Assembly (NCBI RefSeq): GCF_032854445.1
Contig: NC_088300.1
Location: 19,079,608 to 19,143,607 of the forward strand
Reading direction: 5' to 3'
Source: Liolophura sinensis
Lineage: Eukaryota > Mollusca > Polyplacophora > Chitonida > Chitonidae
Length of the DNA: 64,000 nucleotides
The first letter of the stretch is position 1. Each line of letters opens with the position of its first letter. Below, in pieces: positions 48,076-60,578 of this stretch. The notes beneath the pieces are model-generated. The model saw only the letters and a program-made list of their open reading frames with translations, did no database searches and was not told where the DNA came from. Position numbers and translations under genes: made by a program.

Positions 48076-49079
48076 AATCAGCAGCGTACAGAGTTAAGAC
48101 CATTTCACTTCAATTTAAAAAGAATCTGTCGTATTAGTTCACATAAAGATAACTTTCAAAGCAGCATTAACAAAATGGACCATGTTTTTCCATCCCACGT
48201 GCTATATTTGCTCAAAAATGTAAAACATCTGTGGTATTTGGGAGTCAAAATGTAGTCATGTGACATGTCTGAAATACACATGTAAGTTTTGATTCGCAGT
48301 CTGAGAAAAGGGTATGTTTGTAGTTCAGTTTAGATGTAGGTTGATATATGTTCAAACTGTGGGTAACTGAGAGTCCGTACATATACGTGGGTCATCTGAA
48401 CTCGACAGTTGAATTAATTACTTCACCTAACACTGTTTTCACGATCCCTATACTGCGTGAAATGTTATCCAATGGATTCAACCGTGAAGTCAGTATTGAC
48501 AAACCAGTTATCAACTTGTTCAATTGTGAATTGAGCTAAAGAACTTTATTAAGTGATGTTAAGAGATCTTTAGCACCAATCTGCATTAATAAATTAATGA
48601 CTAGCGAAACAAAATGAGAATAATAGCTTATAGGACCTGTGAAGGAAATCGGTGGTTTACAAATTAGTCTGTCATAACCAGATATATGTGGTACATACAA
48701 ATAACGAGGCTGTACAGCTTTTCTATGAAATGTTAGCGAGGCTTAACATTAACTAAACCATGTGGTAACTAGTAGAAATATGATGTGCACTAAATAATTA
48801 CCACAAATGGGTGACAAGTTCTTTTTCAATACTATGAGGCCTAATAAACTGCAATGGCGAATAATCTACGTTTTTTCTTGTTTAATAATCATGCGTTATA
48901 ATACTATCATTCTTTATAAGTGGTGACATTCTGTGTACCGTACGACACTTACGATTGCCCCTTGCACTCAATATATATTTTACATGGGCATCACTACCTG
49001 AGTCCGCAGAGGACGCCAGCGCCTTCCCCAAATTGACTGATTAATAATACTGAGATGTAGAATTTTTCACTGTATATAG

Positions 49080-49225
49080 GAAGGCGGTTAGGTTTATGGG
49101 TGGAGAGAATCAGAGTGCTTGGAGTAACGCGCTTGACTTAAAGCCATTGATGAAACGGCGAGAGCTAGATTCGAACATGCGACCTCATTCGTCAAGGGCC
49201 TGATGGCCTGAACAGGGAAGAGGGG
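49080..49225 (-). repeat. Second tRNA-SINE-like family, copy 3
   Basis: GGCGGTTAGGTTTATGGGTG, AATCAGAGTGCTTGGAGTAA, CTTGACTTAAAGCC and AGATTCGAACATGCGACCTC (inverted B box) line up with the 46015 and 40040 copies. Confidence 0.5.
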
Positions 49226-50093
49226 GGAAGCGGGGGGTGTGGGGTGGGGGTTGGGAAAGCACAATTTAAGAAGGCTGTCAACATACATCGGATACAGGTC
49301 ATTATACAACAAAGGGCTGAAAACATGTTGATTAATTTGCTTTGATCGCCTGCACATTCTCATTAAAAGTTTGCCTTCCATAGTTAACGAGCTTATGTGA
49401 CCTTTACGTCCACGCGCATTTACTGCAGCTTCGAGTGTGTAATGTGGTAGTCTTTATCGTTCAGATTACCTCATAGATAATGAGTTTTTACGCGCTACTA
49501 TATATGTACAGCAAATTATCCTGTCCAACCAGCGATCTTTCATGTATGTTTACCCTTCCCGTCAACTTTATTGCATAGCGTGCAAGAAAATCTTGCTTGA
49601 CATTACTCTAAACGGAGGTGACGCGTTGAATATAGCTATTGGTTCAGAATTTACGTCCTTCCACTCCCACATGTCCCTCATTCCCGATCAAAGCTCATAC
49701 TGTATTTCCCATCAACACTGTCCCAAATAACTATGCACGTACCTGTTCACGGGTGTCAGTTACAAATGTGAAAGCGATAAAACTGTAAAGTCAAGTGAAT
49801 CAATAATTACTACCGCATCACTCATATTTTCTGATAAAATTAGCAGATTAATTTGTTTGTTTGCGTTTTGTTTTTTGTTTTTTTGTTTTATGAATTAATG
49901 AATTACTTCCGGACTAAAGGAAACATGTTTTTATAGTGTAACGTTTTGATATGCTTAGAACAAAACACGCGAAAATATATCTGTATGTCTGAAAGCAAAG
50001 CTGGGTCATGATCTACTGGTTACAGGCGCTACAATTTACGAATTCTCAAGGGTCTGTATTCTCTATTAAAATAAAACACAGTAGGGCCTACAG

Positions 50094-50212
50094 TACAGCA
50101 CAGACAGTAAAACCACAGCAGCGACGGCCATGTGACAGCCGGTGAAATCCGGTCTGTCGTCAGTTTACCTCGCACAAGGTTTCATTCTAGCTGCTTAAAT
50201 ATCAGAAACTGA
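50094..50212 (+). repeat. Dispersed repeat of unknown type, copy 2
   Basis: CAGCACAGACAGTAAAACCA, then CCGGTGAAATCCGGTCTGTC and GGTTTCATTCTAGCTG match 32432-32575 in order. Confidence 0.45.
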
Positions 50213-50655
50213 AACGCCTCTAGCGCTACGGCTCAGGTAGAATTAGGTAAAAAAAAATTCAGCGATGTTACCTACATTTTATTTCACGCCATGGTCTAGA
50301 TTTACTCAAAATGCTGTGTTGTTATGACATTTAATAAGCAATGACATTAAAGCCTCTAAGAACCTCAGGCCACTATACACTCCCTTGGCTCTGCGATTTT
50401 TATAGGTATTCACCACAACGCTGTGCGATTTACATGTATTTTTCACACTGACTTCATAGAACTGCCTGTATTTACGATACAACGCCCCAGTATTCTTCGC
50501 TCTGCTCTATAGTAGATGGTCACTTTGTGTTCGCCTTGAGGCTTTGTGGTCTATATCCCACACTATAAGGTCCTTATGTATTTCACTGTTGCTACGATTT
50601 CTATTTTGGTCGTATTTGGGCTCTACAGTTTATACGGATTCCTCATCGAGCTTTA

Positions 50656-50922
50656 GAGGCCTCCGTGCCCGAGGTGGTAAGCACACCAGCGCGGTGCAGT
50701 GACCCAGGAGCCTCTCACCAATGCGGTTTCTGTGAGTTCAAGTTCAGCTTGTAAGTAGACTTCCTCTTTGGTCGTGCGAGGGAAAGTCTGCGGATGGTCG
50801 TGGGTTTTGATCGGGTTTTGCTCGGTTTCCTACCATCAACATGCTGGCCGTCGTCGTATAAGTGAAATATTCTTGAGTACGGCGTAAATCATCAATCAAA
50901 TAAATAAATAAATAAATAACCG
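50656..50922 (+). repeat. tRNA-derived SINE, full length, with target duplication
   Basis: Starts GAGGCCTCCGTGCCCGAGGT, has B box GTGAGTTCAAGTTCAGC, body TGCGGATGGTCGTGGGTTT and ATGCTGGCCGTCGTCG, and an (AAAT)n tail. TCGAGCTYTA flanks both ends (50646-50655 and 50923-50932) with one mismatch. The A box is altered (GCCCGAGGTGG). Confidence 0.88.
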
Positions 50923-52095
50923 TCGAGCTCTATGATGTGTAAGTGTTTGCATATTCCACAAAGTTATCATGAACACTGAGATTTAAAATTTCATTACTAA
51001 GGGTAGTTTTAAACGAAGGATACTGAGACTAGGATGGACTCTTCTTAACACAACACTGTATATGTGACTAAAATTATAAGTTCTTGTACTAAATTAATAC
51101 GCATTACAATAAAGTTTCAAATTTTGGTTTGTCCCTTTTTGTTATATTGGCACCATGCAGAGCAATTCGTGCTCCACTTCTCTGTGGTTTCCTTGCATTC
51201 CCCAGTCGCAGCTTGTTTATTTTACTTCAGCAAATCTACTGCTCTGTAGATATCTCTGAGCACGCCTATATAGATTCTGGGTTGAATCTGCGTATATGAC
51301 CAAACAATATTCCTCCAGGTTTTAAATAAAGAATAGGGTTTTATTTGTGGATAGATGAAGAAGATCGTCTTTCTCTTGTGACATGAGAAGACAAGGCGGT
51401 CTGCAAGGCACAAGGCTTCTTCCACGACATCTCACATTACATGGCTAGTTATCTTCTTCATCTTACCATGGTATCTGCTACGCAAAAAGTCTCTTTGATA
51501 TGCCCGCTTTCTCTTAATATTTGATTATCTGAAGCACAATAAATATGATATGTGGCTGTTGCAAGGTGCAAGCCCAGAGTGCTTTGTTTATTTTTTTTTC
51601 TAAAAGTTTCATTTAACGGTAGGAACTTTCAGTAAGCGCTAAGTTCGATATCACTAAGTGATGAAGTGGGGTGGGGTGGGATGTGGAGCCCCAAATTAAA
51701 GAATTTTAAATAAAACAAAATAATACATATCTGACAGTGATTTTTTTTTATAATTATTACTCCTATATTAATAGTTGTCTGTGAAAATCAGCCATTCTTT
51801 CATCCAAAAGTTGCTTTTAGTCAATGACATGTAACAACACAAGTTCTAAACATGGATGTGTTGAAAGTTCATATCCATGCAAAAACCTTTCTAATTTATA
51901 ATTTTAAACTGCGTGAGCTCTTTTCGACGGCAAGAACTCATTACCTCGGGTGACATCATAATCATTAAGCCCAAGGCAATTGCCGGATGATAAGGTATTA
52001 ACCGCACGAATGTGGGACAGCTGATCTAGAGATGCACCGACGTATAGAGTGGTATTAAACGATGTCAAACGGATCTGTGGCAACGTGACAACATG

Positions 52096-52503
52096 AAGTC
52101 ATCTCTCGCCACACAGTTAGGAAATTAGGCAATATCAAGTCATCTGTCGACACATAATAACGAAATTTGGCCACATCAAGTCATCTGTCGACACATAATA
52201 ACGAAATATCGCCACATCAAGTCATCTGTCGACACATAATAACGAAATATGGCCAGATCAAGTCATCTGTCGACACATAATAACGAAATATGGTCACATC
52301 AAGTCATCTGATGACGCACAATAACGAAATATGGTCACATCAAGTCATCTGTCGACACACAATAACGAAATTAGGCAACAACATTCAAGTCATCTGTAGG
52401 CACAAAATATTGAAACAAGGCCACATCGAGTTATTTATCGACACACAATAACGAAATTAGGCAACATAATTCAACCTGTAGGCACAAAATAACGATAGAT
52501 ATC
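52096..52503. repeat. 41-bp minisatellite, about 10 units
   Basis: Units start at 52096, 52137, 52178, 52219, 52260, 52301 and 52342 with core AAGTCATCTGTCGACACATA plus ATAACGAAATATGGCCACATC-like sequence. The last three units are longer and more diverged. It is non-coding. Confidence 0.92.
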
Positions 52504-55124
52504 AATAACAAAATTGTCATTGTAATCGATAAAGTACACAACTCTTCACGATATGTCCCACGTAATGAACTTGTAAAGATCAATTAAATCAATACCTTAA
52601 ACGCAGTATTAATTCAGTACAGTCTATAAGATTGGAAAACATAATCCGAGTAAACCAATCAGCAAAGGAAACATCACGTGACAGACGACTAAAACCTCTT
52701 ATTTTGCTTCGGCATGTTGATTCAAGGTCACTTTTCATCAAAGAGGTAATGTCCCGGAATAAATAACTTTTGTGCACATGTTTGCAATCAGTGCGAAATA
52801 GTTTGGAGATAACACAATCCATTACTTATTTATCGAGAATAAAAGGCCTCTTTTGTCATAGTGTATCGAATTTGTGAATGATGAAAGGTACATTTGTGTG
52901 TTCTTAGGTTGTCTTCTCGGAAAAAGAATGAACAGATATCGTCTTGCTGCCACGTTGTTGTGAAAACATGGAGGCCACATATTACTTATTTATGTTTGAT
53001 CCTGGTATCCTCATTACTGCTGACAATGAGCTGGTAGAGGCTTGCTGAAAGCGACATCCCGCAGCCGGACAAGAGACCACAGTCTATTGACAGGATGATA
53101 ATGACAGAAATAATGCCAAACTTTTACTTCAATTCTCCGATAATCACAGAGGCCGTTAACTTGGGGGATAGCAGAGATAAGCAGGTTAGATCCCTATCCT
53201 CAGGAAAATTCCCCATGGAATTTACTGTAAGACGTATATGGATCGATACATATTGACGAAGACGCAGAAGAGGTGAGAGGTCACATGCAACCCTTTCTGA
53301 CCCCCGATTGGTCATTTATTTCAAGAGGCCAGACGACAGGTTTGTACTCAAGACAACAAACGCCAAACTGAAGTACCACATCCCCGTTGTCTAAGGGAGT
53401 CCACCAGTTTCTACCTGGTAATGCACAAACTGTTTACAATGATAAGGAATACACAGTAGGCCTATTTGTGTACTGATGTTTGGTATATAAACCCAATAAC
53501 TGACAGTATTTACCTCAAGAAATTGTTACAGGTCAAATTATATTATATTTCTGGAGGTTCAGCTGAGAAAGCATTACGTATTATGAGTACTTACTTATAG
53601 GTACAAATATCATTTTTACGTGTACAATTCAGATAAAATCATATTGATACACCTGTAATTACACGTAATTGCACCTGGAAGTGTATACCGAATGTATGAT
53701 ACCATACGTGTACAATGATCATCGAGGATAATGAAGTAAGGCAGGTTAATGATTGTTTGGAGCGGGGAGGGTATCCTATTACGTCTCAACGGCTGGTTGT
53801 AACTACGGTCATATAACGTGTACGTATCCACAGATTGTACAGAAAGGTCACCACATACCTGTATCGACTTACCTAGAAGCTTTTCTTTTGATTCAACAAA
53901 AGCCTGTATTTAGAGCAGAGGAAAATTGATTTTACAAGCAATTGGCTTTGCTTAGTTTCCTTGCAGTCAGACGATGCAGTACTGATAATGGACACACTGT
54001 TCAATAATCTTTTATATGTGTTGGTCTGGTAAGACAGTGTAGAGAGAAATCTGTGACGATTGTCTTCCCCAGAAGGCACCGGACTACTGACAGGATCTCA
54101 GAGAGATCTCGAAGACTCAGTCGATGGAATGATTCTTACAACAGAATCAAATCAAGCTCAAGACGTGTGGCAGTCTACAACAATGACGACATGTGCCTCT
54201 TTAGGTTAACTTCCCGTGCCATGGAGAAAAGATTCCCACACTGGTACGCACGCCAGAATCACAGAAACACTTCAGAATATCGGACTGACAAACATCATGC
54301 TTTCTAAAACATGAATTTAGTTAATTGACACTGGTTTTCCCTTTTGAGGATATGTCACGCATTAGAGTTTGCACATCCTTTGATGTGTTCAGTAGACGTA
54401 AATTGGTGTAAGCTCGAAAATATTGTATTTAATGTTTATTTATTTTATAGTTTATTAGTGTTTAAAGGCGTGCTCATTTCCTTTCTCGCGGACTTTACAG
54501 GAGAAATAGACTTTTGGAGATTGTAAATTATCCTTACTTGGACAGCAATATACTGAAGCAATATACTATGTATATGGCGTGTACATATCTCGCCTTGTAG
54601 CATTTGTAAGACCCTGTGTGGTATGTGAGGGGTTTCAATCAACGTCACAAGTTATTACTGCAAAAACCTGGGTGTCAGGGTTATCTCATCAAACGCCTTC
54701 ACTCTAAGTTTCTTAAGTTCTACAATGAGTACATTTCTCTTGTAAGTAATTATGGACAGAGCGCCCTGAATCTCTGGCGCTCTGCTTCATGATTGAGTCT
54801 ATTCCTGCTTAACCCGAGGCAAGGGATTGTATATTCATCGTGTTGAATTAGATCGTCACTTTGGATATATGAACACTTGCAATCAAAGCCCAACTGAGAT
54901 ACATACTGTATCATCGACAATTTATATTCTAGCAGTTTGCGCGGTTTTTGTACTGGTTTCGCTCACTCGCCTGGAGCATGCCTTGCGTCTTTCCTACATC
55001 ACTGAAAACTGTTGACCGCTTCTCTTTGTATGAATCCGTCCTGTTTTTCACTTAAATAACGGTGATCAGATTTAAGGGTTGAAGAAAACTTGTACCCTAA
55101 GTAAATCACAGCCTTTCACCGGGT

Positions 55125-55195
55125 ACCTGACCACCCTACTGTTGAGAAGCAGCGAGACCTGGATTCGAGCTCGCGACCTTATTGGTCTGTGGTGC
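55125..55195 (-). repeat. Fragment of the second SINE-like family
   Basis: CTGGATTCGAGCTCGCGACC followed by TTATTGGTC resembles the inverted B-box part of the 40040 and 49080 copies. Little else is preserved. Confidence 0.3.
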
Positions 55196-56456
55196 GCCAT
55201 TTTTTTACTATTATTTCAATGTTTCAATGCGAACTCAAAAATGTTTCGATTGAGATCGTCAATGTTTCGATTGAGACCAATGCATTATTCGTAACTTAGC
55301 AATGTTTTACTTGACACGTTTTGGGCATCTCGCAATATGAAACGTATTAAACATTAGATTTGCGCATTTCTTCATCATCCCTTTATTGCTAATGGCTGGC
55401 GAAGGTTAGTGAAATCATTGAAATCACGAATAAATGTGATCTAAGGCTATATCAACTACATTACATCTATACCGTGGTAAGATATTGTTATTAACAGCAG
55501 TCCCGTGTGATTGAACCAAACCTCAAACGGCCAGTGGTAATTGTTATCTTCATCTCAATTTTAAGTTAATGTAGTAAATCGATAAAGTGATTCATCTGCA
55601 AGGTACGTAATACAGGCCTTTCCCTTCATATCCAAATATGCATTTCACGGAAATCTCTTGTAAAACAAGTGAAGGAGATTTGAAGAAACCTGGGCATCTT
55701 AAAAGAAAGTTCGCATGCTGTAATCGTTGTGAACCAGCATGGAAGTTAATAATATCCTGGGCTAGATCGCGCTGAGTCGTCCTGAACAGCTCGATCAGAA
55801 TATCGTTTGGAGACAGTTGCCATGTTGTCCGCTTGGTTGCCAAGGATTAATTGATTCCCAGGGAAGGCTATTCGTTGTTTCTTTTGTCCATTTATCCAGA
55901 TAGACGTTTATTATTAGCGGTTTCAACCGTGGTAAAATCGTCGTCGTCTTCGCTTGACGTAACCTGTCGTTTTTCCTTTGTGAATGACGTGAAAATGGCT
56001 ATGCGCAGCCTCCTTGATTAGCGAAGCCTCCGAACCCTCGCATAATACGGCTGCAAACCCTTCACCATGACAGCCAGAAGTTTTTACAAACCTTGTTCAT
56101 TAGGCGGCTCTTGAAAACATTAGTGACCATTACAAATGTCAAGACCGTTCTCAACTTGATTTCCTTTCCTGGTTTAACATTATAAATTGACATAAAGAAC
56201 AGATAACGTGGAGGAGTTTCTGCTGTCAGCTTCTTTTCGCGTGTTGGTAAAAAACTTGCCCTATAATGGAAACAGACATTTTTATTGCAGTTTAATTCAA
56301 TAGAACGTCGCCCTAACATATGCCAGCCAAGAAATGACGGTATATATATATAGGCCTGTTTGATGCAATGTTTCTGGTGTTAAAGAACATATTTATAGGA
56401 CGATACATTCAGGTCTGATGACGAATTTCTCAGTATTGTTCCTTGAAATTTCTTCT

Positions 56457-56637
56457 AATATTTATTTTTGATTGGTGTTTTACGTCGTGGAAACTGGGTA
56501 GGGCCCGGGGGAAACCCACGACCATCCGCAGGTTGCCTTCCCACGTACGGCCGGAGAGGAAACCAGCATGAGCTGGACTTGAACTCACAGCGACCGCATT
56601 AGTGAGAGACTCCTGGGTCATTACGCTGTGCTAGCGG
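56457..56637 (-). repeat. SINE with internal deletion
   Basis: The inverted tail GATTGGTGTTTTACGTCGT jumps straight to GGAAACTGGGTAGGGCCCGG, losing about 55 bases. It then runs through GAACTCACAGCGACCGCATT to GCTGTGCTAGCG, with the extreme 5' end missing. Confidence 0.82.
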
Positions 56638-57535
56638 GCGGGGGTGGAGATGGAAGAATATTATGTCCATAACATAAAAGAAAAGAAAACAAAAAGGAAA
56701 TATATATCTACTACACAAACTAATGGCAGTAATCTTCTCATGCCTCTAAGACTATAACAGAAAGCAAGATGACAGATTAAATTGGCTTTGATATCGTGGT
56801 ATTCGTTTTTAACATGAAAGTGCTTGAAGCTGAGTAGCCATCGGTCTTTGGCTTTCAGCAGTCTAGATAATACGATCTGCCTAACAGTAAAAGTGTTAGG
56901 ACAAAACCCTAAGTGAGGTAAATGGACAAGGGATCGAACTGCACTGGCTATCTCCGACCATTTGCGAACTATTACACTGTCTTCGCTGCTCTAATTTACT
57001 AACTATACTGAAGTCTTATGAATGCCCGCATAAACCAGGGTTCTTGTGGTATGTAAGCATCCCCGAGGCCCGGTCCCTTTGTATTATTTCTATTTTATGG
57101 TTGTTAAATATTACGAGAACAAAGTATTTTTGAGTAATTCTAGACCAATGAAATCTAGTAATAAAACTGCTATTAACATCAGTGTATTCTGCGTCATAAG
57201 TCTTTGTGCTAGGTTTTCCACTTGAGAGTTCTCAAAGCTGACTAGTCCGTATTATAGCTTTTGTAATCAAGATATGACACTGACCTAACAGTCAAATTTG
57301 TTATAGGATATAGACAAGTAGCTACTATTTAAGCATTTACATGAATAATCAGAATAAAACCCTAACTGGTGTAAGATGACCAGACGTCGGATTTCACCTT
57401 TACTTGTAAACATTTCCCAACTATCACCCCGTCATAACCCCTCGAGATTTGTTCTCTTTACTGTAGTCTTTGATAATGTATGTCTGCAAACGCAGGGTCC
57501 TGGCGGTGAACAAAGCATCCCGTATAGTATAGTAG

Positions 57536-57543
57536 TATATAAG
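57536..57543 (+). promoter_or_regulatory. TATA box before zinc-finger exon
   Basis: TATATAAG, then a GC- and CpG-richer stretch from about 57545 to 58140 that contrasts with the AT-rich surroundings. It is placed as expected for a core promoter of the transcript at 57852-58138. Confidence 0.35.
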
Positions 57544-57851
57544 GGGCCGAACGTGACTCATTGTGGAGGCATTTGTGGAGGTGTGTCGTTGAGTCCAGCG
57601 CTCCTGTGAGCGAGGCAGACCAATGACGGACAGGGGAGCGAAAATGTCGGCTTGCAAAGTTGGGTTGAGCAGCTCCCCTCTCGCCCAAGCGGACCAATGG
57701 GTGACCACGCGGTCTTGGAGCCTGAATTTCGTTGACGTCCGCGCGGATGAGATAAAATTGAGGTGTGTGAGCCGTGCAGAGAGCAAGCTATTCCAGCTAT
57801 CCTACCTACCTAGAAGACCACGTTCACCCAGAGAGACGCTACGCTGTCAGT

Positions 57852-58138
57852 ATGAAACGATGCGATTGTACAGGAGGAGGAGGAGGAGGAGGAAGAGGAG
57901 AGAGGGAGTTTATATGCCGAACATGCGTCAGGACATTTCGCAGACGGGACAACTGGCTGAGGCATGAACGGACGTACCACGCGGAAGGAGAGAGGTTCTC
58001 GTGCAGCACGTGTGCCCGGACGTTCGCCAGCAGGTGCACGGGAAGAAGCCCGAGCGGGTCTATCCATGCGAAGGGTGTGGAAAGACATTTTATCTGTGGT
58101 GGGATTGGCAAGTCCATCGACGTGGTGAACACGGCAGG
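57852..58138 (+). pseudogene. C2H2 zinc-finger exon with a broken second finger
   Basis: The ATG at 57852 opens MKRCDC and a GGA-encoded poly-Gly linker. A complete finger follows: CRTCVRTFRRRDNWLRHERTYH, i.e. Cys-x2-Cys, 12 residues, His-x4-His. The second finger starts CSTCARTFAS, but at about 58028-58034 the frame is lost. A +2-type shift gives VHGKKPER and a third finger, YPCEGCGKTF...WQVHRRGEH. Roughly eight residues with the first His of finger 2 are missing, so a small deletion is the simplest cause. The exon ends at a strong donor, GG|GTAAGT. A DNA- or RNA-binding role would be usual for the family. It may be a pseudogene, or an assembly or sequencing error may have broken a live gene; downstream exons were not found. 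Confidence 0.6.
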
Positions 58139-58190
58139 GTAAGTCACACATGACGTTAAACAATAGTTTTATTTACGTTCTTCCCTAGAC

Positions 58191-60125
58191 CTGAAGGCCT
58201 TCGACTAAAACTGACATATTTATCAAACGATGCAGTATAAACACATGCCGTATGTCGTACTATGAATGGTCCAATTTTCGACACTTGATACTGGTGAACT
58301 TCTTTCGCAGTGGCACAGCGAGTGTTACATAATCGTATGCTTCCAAGTTATAAGTTTATTTTTTACCTATACGTTGCCTAACACGTTTCTGTGGCCATAT
58401 TCTCTGGATTTGGTGCCTTTCTATGTAAAATTCAATAAAATAATCATTACTGGACATCACAGATGGCTGTGTGGGCCTGATCTAAGCCCACATGTTTAAA
58501 CCGAATGTGGTCGGTTCGTGTTGTTTTATTGTCCGAAAGCGCGAAAAATGGGTTGGCAGATTTTCTTGGCTGTGTTGAACTTGTTCTGTTTTGTTCATTT
58601 TACTTGGTAAAATCACTTTTAATGACAATTAAACAGTTAATCGTGTTTAAAACATGTAAACAACTTAGAGCTTGACAATGTGGGAGACGATAGCTGCCGG
58701 GTTTTTACCGAACTCTGGGACATTCTCGCGAGCTTGTCAGACCTAAATTTCGGCAATTCGTTTCGTCGCTTCTCGATGCCATAATGCTCGCTAGATAATC
58801 GCCCGCCGCTATTCGCTTCTGCACATACATAAAAAGGTATGACTGCCAACAGCAACAGATAATTGCGTAAAATTATAAGCTATTCTATATGACAATCCAG
58901 AAGCTAGAGACCACGTGATTTCTCTGGTTGCAAACACGGTGGGTGAAGAAATTCGTTCCGCAAAATATAACATAGGAAAATGCCTGTTGTCAAATCAATA
59001 TCAGCGAAAGTGTATTCGTTGCCATCGACTAAAGCTGACATATTTACCATACAATGTGGTATAAATACATGACGTAGGTCGTACTATGAATAGTCCAGTG
59101 TTCAAGTTAAAAGATTATTTTTTTACCTATATTGTTGCCTAACACGTTTCTGTGGCCATATTCTCTGGATAAAATTGGACATCATAGATGGCGCTGTATG
59201 GCTAATCTAAGCCCACTTGCAATAATGCTCATCAGGTAATCGCCCGACGCTATTTGCTTCTGCACATTCATGAAAAGGTATGCATGCCGATACCAACAGA
59301 TAACTGTATGAAATTATAAGCTATTCTATAAGACAATCCAAAACCTAGAGACCACGTGATTTCTCTGGTTTCAAACACGGTGGGTGAAGAAATTCATCCC
59401 GCAAAATATTACCTAGGAAAGTGCCTGTTGTCAAATCGATGTCAGCGATGCCTGTTGGATTTGAGTAATTTTCAGCTTTCCAGATAGCCTAGGTGTATTT
59501 GCAGAACTCATGTGATGTTTTGTGTTCAACATAACACTAAGTCTGAAGGCCTTCGACTAAAACTGACGTATTTATCATACGATGCAGTATAAACACATGC
59601 CGTATTTCGTACTATGAATGGTTCAATTTTCGATACTTGAGATTTACTGGTGAACTGCTTTTGAAGTGGCACAGTGAGTGTTACATAACCGTATGCTTCC
59701 AAGTTATAAGATTAATTTTTTACCTATGTGTTGTTTAACACGTTTCTGTGGCCATATTCTCTGGATTTGGTGTCTTTTATACGTAAAATTGAATAAAATT
59801 TATTTATTTATTTATTTGATTGGTGTTTAACGCCATACTCAAGAATATTTCACTTATACGACGGCGGCTAACATTATGGTGGGAGAAAACCAGGCAAAGC
59901 CCGGGGGAAACCCACGACCATCCGCAGGCTGCTGGAAGCCCTTCCCACTTACGACGACCACATGAGCTGGACTTGAACTCACAGCGACCGCATTGGTGAG
60001 AGACTCCTAGGTCATTACGCTGTGCTAGCGCGCTAGCCAACTGAGCCACGGAGGCTCCAACTGAATAAAATAATAATTACTGGACATCACAGATGGCGCT
60101 GTATGATTAATCTAAGCCCATATTT
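58191..60125. repeat. Segmental tandem duplication of two units (alpha-beta-alpha-beta-alpha)
   Basis: Unit alpha (CTGAAGGCCTTCGACTAAAA ... CTGTGGCCATATTCTCTGGA ... TCTAAGCCCA) occurs at 58191-58510, 59023-59215 (shortened) and 59543-60125. Unit beta (ATAATGCTCGCTAGATAATC ... GACCACGTGATTTCTCTGGT) occurs at 58782-59010 and 59222-59452, 440 bp apart. Alpha copy 3 is split by the SINE at 59800-60058; copies 1 and 2 are not. No coding frame is conserved across copies. Confidence 0.85.
59800..60058 (-). repeat. Full-length SINE inserted in a duplicated unit, with target duplication
   Basis: Inverted (TTTA)n tail, complete body, inverted B box GAACTCACAGCGACCGC and the end CAACTGAGCCACGGAGGCTCC. 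AAYTGAATAAAAT flanks it (59787-59799 and 60059-60071) with one mismatch. The empty site is visible in alpha copy 1 near 58430. Confidence 0.92.
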
Positions 60126-60129
60126 TTAA

Positions 60130-60298
60130 ATGGAATGTGACTATACTATAGTTATATTATACTCTACCATAGTTTTACCCTACTATAGTTATAGTATACT
60201 AAACTATACTATAGTTATATTATACTCATCTGTAGTGTATAGACTATAAATATAGTGTACTTTACCATACTATATACTATACTATATTATAATTTACT
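60130..60298. repeat. TATAG/TATAC low-complexity array, left part
   Basis: Irregular repeats of CTATACTATAGTTATATTA, interrupted by a SINE and continuing at 60579-60676. Confidence 0.75.
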
Positions 60299-60578
60299 TA
60301 CTTTTTTATTTGATTGGTGTTTCACGCCGTGTAACGTTGCCGCCTTCCTCAAGAATATTTCACTTATACGATGGCGGCCAGCATTATAGTGGATGAAAAC
60401 CGGGCACAGTCCGGGAGTAACCCACGGCCATCAGCAGGTTGCTGACAGATCTTCCCACATACGACCGGAGAGGAAACCAGCATGAGCCAGCTTGCACTCA
60501 CAGCGACCGCACTGGTTAGAGTCCCCTGGGTCATTGCGCTGCGCTAGCGCGCTAACCAACTGAGCCACGGAGGCCCCT
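60299..60578 (-). repeat. Full-length SINE inside the TATAG array, 16-bp target duplication
   Basis: Inverted tail GATTGGTGTTTCACGCCG, a small insertion (GTGTAACGTTGCCGCCTTC), then the complete body to CAACTGAGCCACGGAGGCCCC. TATATTATAATWTACT occurs at 60283-60298 and 60579-60594. Confidence 0.9.

Larger units (their letters stand above)
45406..57535. other. Gene-poor region before the zinc-finger locus
   Basis: It holds SINEs of both families, dispersed-repeat copies, a 41-bp minisatellite and short simple repeats. Open frames are short and lack splice or family support on both strands. Confidence 0.5.

Noticed and set aside
57623-57967. Plus-strand frame with poly-Arg overlapping the zinc-finger start
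   Set aside because: It reads the GGA repeat in another frame and has no recognisable domain; it is an out-of-frame shadow of the finger frame.
57810-58163. Minus-strand frames with poly-Ser or poly-Pro over the zinc-finger exon
   Set aside because: The homopolymer comes from the GGA repeat read in reverse; the zinc-finger frame on the plus strand explains the sequence.
60001-60058. tRNA genes at the SINE heads (several sites)
   Set aside because: Only tRNA-like A and B boxes are present; no cloverleaf continues past them and each is attached to a SINE body and tail.
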